Source: an uncultured Anaerolineae bacterium (GTDB lineage: Bacteria; Chloroflexota; Anaerolineae; Promineifilales; Promineifilaceae). Taken from it: a DNA stretch of 64,000 nt. Under the pieces are notes generated by a model, which saw only the letters and a list, made by a program, of their open reading frames with translations, was not told the origin of the DNA and did no database searches. Below, piece after piece: positions 57,920 to 64,000 of the stretch (position 1 is the stretch's first letter; each line of letters starts with the position of its first letter). The position numbers and the translations under genes were made by a program. The stretch covers positions 1 through 64,000 of the forward strand of contig CALEAD010000006.1 in NCBI GenBank assembly GCA_937943625.1. Reading direction: 5' to 3'.

Positions 57920-59047
57920 TTACGCCGATTGACGCAGATTTTTTTCGGTTAGTAAGCGATTATATAGGGCTTCTGTCTGCTGTACCATGCGTTCGATGGT
58001 GAATTGCGCGGCGGCGCGTTGACGGCCGTTCTGCCCCATTTGCGCCGCCAGTTTCGGGTGATCGAGCAGTTGGCTGATGGCCTGGGCTAACGCTTCCGGG
58101 CTTTGCGGCGGGACGAGGAGGCCGGTCTGGTTGTGGATGACGAGTTCGGGTGTGCCGCCAACGGCCGTTGCCACTACCGGCAGTCCGGCGGCCATCGCTT
58201 CCAAAACGACGTTGGGCAATCCTTCCCAGAGGGAGGGGAGAACGAGTATGTCCAGCCCGGCCAGCAGGCGCGGGATGTCTGGTTGATCGCTAAGAAAAAG
58301 AACCCGATTGGCATCTGGGAGTTGGGCGGCGGCAGCTTGCAACGGCCGTTTCTCCGGCCCATCTCCCACAAAAATGAGATAGAGGTCGGGGTAGGCAGGG
58401 GCGATTTGCGCAAATGCCTGTAGCAAAAAAGTGTAGCCCTTCACCGGGCGCGGCCGGCCGATGGCGGCGATGAGTTTGCCCTGCGCCGGCAGGTCAAATT
58501 CAGCTCTGGCGGTTTGGGAGTCGGGCAGATTGTCAAATTGCGTCAGGTCAATGCCGTTGCGAATGACGCTTAATTTGGCGGGCGGCAGGCCAATCTCCTG
58601 GGCAGCGAAATTGGCTACCTGCTGCGAGACACAAATGATGCTGTCGGGCAGGCGACCGGTCAGCCGGTTCAGCGCGCGGCGCAGGCGACCCTCCTGCCCC
58701 ATCGTTCGCTCAGCGGAGATAATGACGGGCACGCCCGCCAATCTGCCCAGAACGCGGCCGGGGATGTTGGCGTGGAACATCCAGGTGTGCAGGAGGAACG
58801 GCCGTTCCCGGCGCAATAACCGGTACAACCGCCACAACGCATCCAGCCGCCATTGCGCCGTCATGCCCAAATCGCTAACGGGAGTACCGAGTTGGCGAAT
58901 TTGTTGGGCGCCAACTTTGTCACCGTTGTAGAGGCAAACGACCTGATGAGCGAATTTTTGCCGGTCGGCATGGCGCAACAGCCGGTAAAGCGCCATCTGC
59001 GCCCCACCCCGGTCGAGTTCGGTGATGAAGTGAACGACTTTAATCAT
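57920..59047 (-). CDS. Family 4 glycosyltransferase
   Basis: A 375-residue GT-B enzyme: VVHFITELDRGGAQMALYRLL at the N-terminus, IAAIGRPRPVKGYTFLLQAFAQI and VLPSLWEGLPNVVLEAMAAGLPVV (E-x7-E) in the donor domain. Related to its neighbour at 56732-57904. Its ATG shares a base with the asparagine-synthase stop (TGATG), so the two are co-translated. Confidence 0.9.
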   Translation of the reverse strand: MIKVVHFITELDRGGAQMALYRLLRHADRQKFAHQVVCLYNGDKVGAQQIRQLGTPVSDLGMTAQWRLDALWRLYRLLRRERPFLLHTWMFHANIPGRVLGRLAGVPVIISAERTMGQEGRLRRALNRLTGRLPDSIICVSQQVANFAAQEIGLPPAKLSVIRNGIDLTQFDNLPDSQTARAEFDLPAQGKLIAAIGRPRPVKGYTFLLQAFAQIAPAYPDLYLIFVGDGPEKRPLQAAAAQLPDANRVLFLSDQPDIPRLLAGLDILVLPSLWEGLPNVVLEAMAAGLPVVATAVGGTPELVIHNQTGLLVPPQSPEALAQAISQLLDHPKLAAQMGQNGRQRAAAQFTIERMVQQTEALYNRLLTEKNLRQSA

Positions 59048-60978
59048 CAGAATAAATCGGCCGGGGGCGCAGTCAGCGCCGCACGCGGGCGGTCTATGTA
59101 GGCGCGAAACCAGAGTTCCAGCATCAGCAGTTGCCAGATGGGGTAGCGGTGATTGGCTTTGCCGGCGATATGCTCGTCCAGCAGTTGGGCAACGGCCGTT
59201 TCCCGCAAAATTCCCCGTCCAACCGCCCGCTCATCTAGCAAAACCGCCCGCACCGTTTCGCGCAGTTCGCGGCGAAACCAGCCCGCCAATGGCACAGCAA
59301 AACCCTGCTTCGGGCGGCGCAAAATCGGCGCGGGCAGGTAGGGGGCCAGCGCCTTTTTCAGCAAATACTTACCCTGCCGCCCGCGAATTTTGTATTGGCT
59401 GGGCAACCGCGCCACAAATTCCGCCAGTTCGTGGTCTAAAAAGGGTGAGCGTCCCTCCAGCCCGTGGAGCATGGTGGCGATGTCTACCTTCACCAGCAAA
59501 TCGTCAGGTAGATAGGTGTGTGTATCCAGGCGCAGCAACCGATCCAGCCAGGGAAGAACGGCCGTTTGTCCATACACCTCACCCAATGGCGCAAACGCAT
59601 CATACGGCCGTACCTGCGCGGCAAACTCTGGCGTGTACAGGGCGAACTTTTGGGCGTCGTCCATCAGTGTCAGCCAACGGCCGTAGCGCCGGTCAAGAGG
59701 CTGCTTTTGCGCCAGCAAAAAATGCTTCAGTCGGCGCGTGGGGCTGCTGTAGGCGTCCGATTCCGGCAGGAGGAAGGCAAACGCGGGCAAGGCTTTCTGG
59801 CGCAGCCAGTGGGGCAGGCGCTCATAGGCCAGCGCCAGCCGGTGCGCCTGATAGCGCGCATAACCGCCAAACAGCTCATCGCCGCCGTCCCCGTTCAGGG
59901 CTACGGTAACGTGCTGGCGCGTCATCCTGGCGACATAGTAGGTAGGCAAGGCGGAGGAATCGGCAAAGGGTTCGCCATAGCCCCACACCAGCTCCGGCAA
60001 AATGGTCAGCCCCTCTGGGGCGACGATAAATTCCCGATGTTCGGTCTGGAAATAAGCAGCAACCTGGCGGGCATAGGCGGTTTCGTCGTAAGAATCGGCG
60101 CCAAAACCGATAGAAAAGGTTTTAACCGGTGCGCTCATCGCTTCGGCCATAAAGGCGACGACGGCGCTGGAGTCTATGCCACCGCTGAGGAACGCGCCCA
60201 AGGGCACGTCGCTCATCAGGCGAATTTGCACCGCTGCGCGCAGATGGTGGATGAGTTGTTCCGCCGCCTCCGCTTCGCTCAGGTCCAGTTTGGGCAGGTA
60301 ATTGAGTGACCAGTAGCGCGCAAGGGTGAGACGGCCGTTTTGCCAGCAGAGCGTATGCGCCGGGGGTAATTTACGTATCTGGCGAAAGATGGTGCGCGGC
60401 GCGGGAATAAAGCCATAGGTCAGGTAATGGTGCAGGGCTACCTCGTCTATCTCGCGTGAAACCTGCGCATCTTGCAGCAGCCCCTTGAGTTCAGAAGCAA
60501 AAATCAGGCCGTCGGCCGTTTCGGCGTAAACGAGCGGCTTTTTGCCAAAGCGGTCACGTGCCAGCAGCAGCGTTTGCTGCCGCTCGTCCCACAGGGCAAA
60601 GGCGAACATGCCGCGCAAATGGGTGACACAATCACGGCCGTACTCTTCGTACAGGTGCAAAATCGTTTCTGTGTCAGACGTGCCGCGATAGTGGTGCCCC
60701 CTGGCCTCTAGCTGCGGGCGCAGAGTGGGATGGTTGTAGATTTCGCCGTTGTAGGTGATCCAGACGGAGCCATCCTCGTTGCTCATGGGCTGGTGGCCGG
60801 TGGGAGAAAGGTCTACAATGGCTAAACGGCGCTGGCCCAGAGCAATACGGCCGTTGCCCCCCAGCCATATGCCTTCATCATCCGGCCCGCGATGGCGCAA
60901 GACGCCATTCATCTGGCCAATCAGTGACGACAGCATAGGGTCAGGATGGTGGGTAAGTTTGCCAGAAATCCCGCACAT
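59047..60978 (-). CDS. Asparagine synthase (glutamine-hydrolysing) family amidotransferase
   Basis: A 643-residue AsnB-like protein. Mature Cys1 (MCGISGKL) starts the Ntn glutaminase domain, with MNGVLRHRGPDDEG and ITYNGEIYNH. The synthetase domain has the PP-loop LSGGIDSSAVVAF near residue 258 and VALNGDGGDELFGGY near residue 365. In a glycosyltransferase cluster such proteins usually amidate a sugar acid or peptide of the polymer rather than make free asparagine; that role is inferred from context. Confidence 0.9.
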   Translation of the reverse strand: MCGISGKLTHHPDPMLSSLIGQMNGVLRHRGPDDEGIWLGGNGRIALGQRRLAIVDLSPTGHQPMSNEDGSVWITYNGEIYNHPTLRPQLEARGHHYRGTSDTETILHLYEEYGRDCVTHLRGMFAFALWDERQQTLLLARDRFGKKPLVYAETADGLIFASELKGLLQDAQVSREIDEVALHHYLTYGFIPAPRTIFRQIRKLPPAHTLCWQNGRLTLARYWSLNYLPKLDLSEAEAAEQLIHHLRAAVQIRLMSDVPLGAFLSGGIDSSAVVAFMAEAMSAPVKTFSIGFGADSYDETAYARQVAAYFQTEHREFIVAPEGLTILPELVWGYGEPFADSSALPTYYVARMTRQHVTVALNGDGGDELFGGYARYQAHRLALAYERLPHWLRQKALPAFAFLLPESDAYSSPTRRLKHFLLAQKQPLDRRYGRWLTLMDDAQKFALYTPEFAAQVRPYDAFAPLGEVYGQTAVLPWLDRLLRLDTHTYLPDDLLVKVDIATMLHGLEGRSPFLDHELAEFVARLPSQYKIRGRQGKYLLKKALAPYLPAPILRRPKQGFAVPLAGWFRRELRETVRAVLLDERAVGRGILRETAVAQLLDEHIAGKANHRYPIWQLLMLELWFRAYIDRPRAALTAPPADLF

Positions 60979-60984
60979 GAGAAC

Positions 60985-62190
60985 TCAGTTGGGTGGTTGA
61001 TTTGACCGCTGACGGCTGACCGCTGACAATTGCAAACAGTGCAGCATCTCATCCACCCGCCTGCTCCAGGAGTGGTTTTGCGCAAAAGCGCTGCGCGCCT
61101 GCTGCTGTGTGGGAGTATCTTCGGCCAGGGCACGGGCAACGGCCGTTGCCCATCCCGCCCCGTCGTCCGCCAGATAGACCCAGTCTGCCAATTCTAGCAC
61201 CTCTGGGTTGGCGGTGGCGACCACCGGCTTGCCGGCCGCCAGGTATTCGTACAATTTCAGCGGGCTGCGAAAATAGGCGTGTTCGCTGACCGCATAAGGC
61301 AGCAGGCAAACATCCATCCCCTTAACGATGGCGGGCATTTCGGTAAAAGGGAATTTGCCCAAAAAGTGAACGTTGGCTAATGCCTGTAAGCGCCGCAAGG
61401 GTGGCGCGTCCATTGTCCAGGGGTAAGTGTCGCCTACCAAAACCAGCGAAGCCTGGGGATAAGCCTGCGCCAGGTGGGTCAACAGCGCATAATCGAGCCG
61501 CTCGTTGATGTTGCCGATGTAACCCAGGCGGGGCGCAGGCAAAGCAGCAATGGCGGGGTGAACGGCAAAATCGGCGCGTAGCGCCTGAGCAAAATGCGCC
61601 ACGTCTACGCCACTGGGGATGCGGTAGGTGTGCGGATTAAACAGCCGTTTTGCATCATACGTCGGTGGGGAATTGGCAAACACAACGTCCGCGCGCTGCA
61701 AAAGCGTCTGCTCCAGCTGCGCAATTACGGCGCGCTTGCGCCCGCTTGTGCCCACGGTGAATTCATCAATGCAGTGGTAGACAACGGCCGTTTCGCCAAA
61801 GCGACCGATCAATGGTGCATGTTCCGGCTGGTAAAGCCAGAGGATGGGCTTGGTAAAGGCTAGTTCGCGGAGAAATGGCCGTAGCCATTGCGTCACTAGG
61901 ACGGCATTTAACCGGGCAACAATTGGCGCGTAGTAGCGCCCTGGCGGCAGCACTGGCGGTGTCCAGCCCCAGATGTGCGGCTGAATGACACGCGTTTGCG
62001 GCCACAGGCGGCGCGCGGCGCGCAACGCGGGATACTTCCAAACGTGCTCCAGCCCTGCCAGGCGCTCCCCAAAGAGAACGCGATGGCCACGCCGTGCCAA
62101 TTCCCTGGCCACCTGCTGGCGGCTGCCCCAGGGCCAGGCCCAATCGGAGGAAGAAAAGAAGAGGAAATCCGCCATAATGGGTGGTTTCAT
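60985..62190 (-). CDS. GT-B glycosyltransferase
   Basis: A 401-residue glycosyltransferase: SRQQVARELARRGHRVLFGER near residue 23, IPSGVDVAHFAQAL, LGYIGNINERLDYALL and SPLKLYEYLAAGKPVVATANPEV with the donor-site E. It is more distant from classical GT4 than its neighbours. The last residues (QLSAVSRQRSNQ) are encoded by a degenerate GCGGTC-type intergenic repeat that has entered the 3' end. The ATG overlaps the upstream GT stop as ATGA only in reverse order: its start at 62190 lies on the stop at 62187. Confidence 0.86.
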   Translation of the reverse strand: MKPPIMADFLFFSSSDWAWPWGSRQQVARELARRGHRVLFGERLAGLEHVWKYPALRAARRLWPQTRVIQPHIWGWTPPVLPPGRYYAPIVARLNAVLVTQWLRPFLRELAFTKPILWLYQPEHAPLIGRFGETAVVYHCIDEFTVGTSGRKRAVIAQLEQTLLQRADVVFANSPPTYDAKRLFNPHTYRIPSGVDVAHFAQALRADFAVHPAIAALPAPRLGYIGNINERLDYALLTHLAQAYPQASLVLVGDTYPWTMDAPPLRRLQALANVHFLGKFPFTEMPAIVKGMDVCLLPYAVSEHAYFRSPLKLYEYLAAGKPVVATANPEVLELADWVYLADDGAGWATAVARALAEDTPTQQQARSAFAQNHSWSRRVDEMLHCLQLSAVSRQRSNQPPN

Positions 62191-63299
62191 TTGTTCAGCA
62201 GTTGGCGATACAGAGCCAATTCTTGCTGCGCAACCTGGTCAAGGCTGTAATGTGCCACGGCAAATTGACGGCCGTTTTCCCCCAACCGCCGCCGCAGGTT
62301 AGCATCCGCCAGCAACGTCTGGATGGCCTGGCGCAATCCCTCTACTGTGGGCGGGCAGAGCCAGCCCGTCTTGCCGTGGCGGATGACGTCGCGAATCCCT
62401 TCGACATCGGTACCCAAAACGGCCGTACCGCAGGCCATGGCCTCAATCAGCGCCTTAGGATGGCCCTCAAAGCGCGAAGGCAGCACAAACAGCGCGGCGC
62501 GGTTAAGCGCAGCCGGTAGCTGCTCGTGCGGCAGTTGACCGGCAAACGTTACAGCCACGCCCAGCCTTTGCGCCAGTTCAGCCAGGCGGGACTGCTCCTC
62601 ACCCTGGCCGATAAGCAGCAGGTGCGCTTCTGGTATGCCGGTTAGCGCCTTAATGAGCAGATCTAGATTTTTCACCGCATTGAGACGGCCGATAAAAATG
62701 AGACGGCCGTTTTCCTTCTGCACAAATGGGTCGGGGGCAAACTGCTGCGTGTCCACGTAATTGGGAATGACAGTGACTTTGGTCGCCGGAATGCGGTACT
62801 GCGCCACATAATGCGCCTCCATCGCCACCGTCGTCACCACCAGATGCGTGGCCGCGCGCAGCATCCAGGTTTGCAGGGCGGAAATCAACTGCGCTTTCGC
62901 CCCCGAACCCTGCTCACGGACAAAGTGCTCTGCCCACAGGTAGCCCGCGCGCACAATGACTGGTTTATGGTGCAGCTTGGCGGCAAGAACGGCCGTCCAT
63001 GCCCCGTCTAGCTGATTCGTCTTCAACAAGTCTACCTGACGCAGCGCCGCGCGGTGCAGCCAGGGAGCCAGCAGGCTGTAAACGTTGGCCGACAGCCCCC
63101 AGCGATTGGCCAGAATCTGCATCTCGCCCAGGCGCGCGGCGTAAGTCTGCTCCGCTATGCCGCCGCTGGTGACTAATGAATAGGCCACCTGCCCACCCAG
63201 GTGACGATAAAGCGCTGTTTCCCGCGCCAGCACGCCCAGCCGATCCCAGCGCGCCAGGGGTGTGTTGCGCGAAAGGAAAAGTGCCACACGCGGTTTCAT
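62187..63299 (-). CDS. Family 4 glycosyltransferase
   Basis: A 370-residue GT-B enzyme. Donor domain motifs: LIFIGRLNAVKNLDLLIKAL near residue 203 and VLPSRFEGHPKALIEAMACGTAVL (E-x7-E) near residue 272. The N-terminal half contains VVTTVAMEAHYVAQYRIPATKVTVIPNYVD, the usual inter-domain link. Coupled by ATGA to the next glycosyltransferase gene and 7 bp from the methyltransferase gene upstream. Confidence 0.9.
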   Translation of the reverse strand: MKPRVALFLSRNTPLARWDRLGVLARETALYRHLGGQVAYSLVTSGGIAEQTYAARLGEMQILANRWGLSANVYSLLAPWLHRAALRQVDLLKTNQLDGAWTAVLAAKLHHKPVIVRAGYLWAEHFVREQGSGAKAQLISALQTWMLRAATHLVVTTVAMEAHYVAQYRIPATKVTVIPNYVDTQQFAPDPFVQKENGRLIFIGRLNAVKNLDLLIKALTGIPEAHLLLIGQGEEQSRLAELAQRLGVAVTFAGQLPHEQLPAALNRAALFVLPSRFEGHPKALIEAMACGTAVLGTDVEGIRDVIRHGKTGWLCPPTVEGLRQAIQTLLADANLRRRLGENGRQFAVAHYSLDQVAQQELALYRQLLNK

Positions 63300-63306
63300 G
63301 CGCCAG

Positions 63307-63981
63307 TTACCCCTGCCTTTCTTTCTCCAGCACTGCCCACATCGTGCTGATAAAAAAATTTTCCGCGTTCACCTTGCTGAAGCGCAGAAGCAAGTGGGCG
63401 GCAGCACGAAATGTGCGATTGCGCCACCTTTGCCAGTTGATGGCATAGTAGGGGTCTATCTGTACCACCCGCATCTGATTTTTCTGCGCCCGCGTCGCCA
63501 CAAAGTGAGCGGCCTCCTCATAAGAAAGAAACCACTTGTGCCGGTCTACCGGCTTCTCTGGGGGCAGGCCGTAATACTTCAGGTGATGGCGCAGCGCATA
63601 ATCACCAAACAGGGCGACTTGCAAGATGCCAGCCCAGGCGTTGGGTAACGAGATGATCACGTAACGACTGCTAACACGACACAGCTCGTCAAAAACAGCG
63701 TGCAGATTATCCAGGTGCTCCAAAACGTCCAGGCACAAAACCGTCTCGAAGCTGCCCGCGGCAAACGGAATGACGCCCGCTTCCAAATCCACCTCCTGGT
63801 CAGGGCTGCCCCCCAGGCCAATTCCCCAATAGCGCGTCTCTGGCGGCAAATAGCGGGTCAGATATTTTTCATCCGCGCCCACATCCAGGACGGAGGTACG
63901 CAAAATGGATTGGTACTTGTCCCAGACATAGTGCGCTTTTTCGGCGCGGTTCTCGTAGCGCAGCCTGGTTTGGAATTGCAT
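63307..63981 (-). CDS. SAM-dependent methyltransferase, polysaccharide cluster
   Basis: A 224-residue class I methyltransferase: the SAM loop is SVLDVGADEKYLTRYL near residue 30, with VDLEAGVIPFAAGSFETVLCLDVLEHLDN as the acidic and DVLEH motif. The C-terminal third (KWFLSYEEAAHFVATRAQ ... RFRAAAHLL) is helical. Likely methylates a sugar or caps a glycan chain. AAGGG lies 4 nt before the ATG; the gene is complete, 19 bp from the window edge. Confidence 0.85.
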   Translation of the reverse strand: MQFQTRLRYENRAEKAHYVWDKYQSILRTSVLDVGADEKYLTRYLPPETRYWGIGLGGSPDQEVDLEAGVIPFAAGSFETVLCLDVLEHLDNLHAVFDELCRVSSRYVIISLPNAWAGILQVALFGDYALRHHLKYYGLPPEKPVDRHKWFLSYEEAAHFVATRAQKNQMRVVQIDPYYAINWQRWRNRTFRAAAHLLLRFSKVNAENFFISTMWAVLEKERQG

Positions 63982-64000
63982 AACGCCCTTTTATGCTTCC

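Larger units (their letters stand above)
454..62997. repeat. Highly iterated palindrome ACGGCCGT, about 90 dispersed copies
   Basis: The octamer ACGGCCGT was counted by eye about 92 times. Base composition alone (about 57 percent GC) predicts about 1.6. Copies lie mainly inside genes and in more than one frame: they encode NGR/NGRF (AAC GGC CGT), TAV (ACG GCC GTT) and RP-type words. Some are extended to 16 bp palindromes, GGAAACGGCCGTTTCC at 2950-2965 and GGCAACGGCCGTTGCC at 15437-15452. It is scarce in 7100-10500 and 38300-42150. Confidence 0.88.

Noticed and set aside
454-62997. ACGGCCGT enrichment as a by-product of codon use
   Set aside because: The word occurs in different frames, giving NGR and TAV, and as extended palindromes including flanks, which codon bias does not predict. 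Kept as a finding.

Overview
The window is bacterial chromosomal DNA, moderately GC-rich, very densely coded and almost wholly transcribed leftward: 64 of 67 called genes are on the minus strand, and only 45833-48817 runs rightward. I see no rRNA, tRNA, CRISPR array, transposase or prophage gene. The gene content (two-subunit glycine decarboxylase GcvPA/GcvPB, a NrfD/FeS/molybdopterin enzyme, a stand-alone SufBC-like pair, RicT/YlbF proteins, many OsmC and thioredoxin-like proteins) and the style of intergenic hairpins suggest an anaerobic or facultative Chloroflexota (Anaerolineae-like) bacterium. That placement is an inference; no phylogenetic marker is present.

Layout. 84-2440: operon for a lipoyl (GcvH-like) protein, two DGC-domain zinc proteins, an OsmC protein and a small thioredoxin. 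2915-12924: a respiratory molybdoenzyme module (FeS subunit, catalytic subunit, TorD chaperone, NrfD anchor, FmdE-like protein) behind its own sensor set (PhnD-like lipoprotein, histidine kinase, NarL-type regulator), resembling tetrathionate, polysulfide or arsenic-oxyanion systems. 13039-15863: gcvPA/gcvPB. 15886-19843: HypB, ArsR, small Zn/Cys proteins, CcdA and a thioredoxin-VKOR protein. 19954-32608: about 20 co-oriented genes headed by an ArsR regulator, covering thiol and Fe-S chemistry (PIG-L deacetylase, permeases, ferredoxins, HdrA N-domain protein, SufBC, OsmC, Mrp, YlbF). 32920-36408: Dtd, a nucleotidylyltransferase, DUF302 and an aspartoacylase-like enzyme. 36479-43376: an oligopeptide-type ABC transporter with a GntR regulator. 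43564-49808: Tex, RicT, HD hydrolase, MoeA, S1 protein. 50189-63981: surface polysaccharide genes, a 1511-residue ligase/TPR/cyclophilin fusion, and a HepT/MntA-type toxin-antitoxin pair.

How it fits together. Two promoters 30 kb apart (near 2490 and 32665) share the same pair of inverted repeats, TTCAA-N6-TTGAA near the start point and TGAC-N4-GTCA about 41-44 bp upstream. This implies that the lipoyl/DGC operon and the ArsR-headed thiol/Fe-S operon form one regulon. MoeA would supply cofactor to the molybdoenzyme, and CcdA, VKOR and thioredoxins supply extracytoplasmic thiol redox.

At genome scale the most striking signal is the palindrome ACGGCCGT, which I counted about 90 times in 64 kb (about 1.6 expected from base composition), mostly inside genes and in several reading frames. 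It behaves like the cyanobacterial HIP1 element. Several further families of short hairpin repeats fill the intergenic gaps, and one of them carries the ribosome binding site of the gene that follows.
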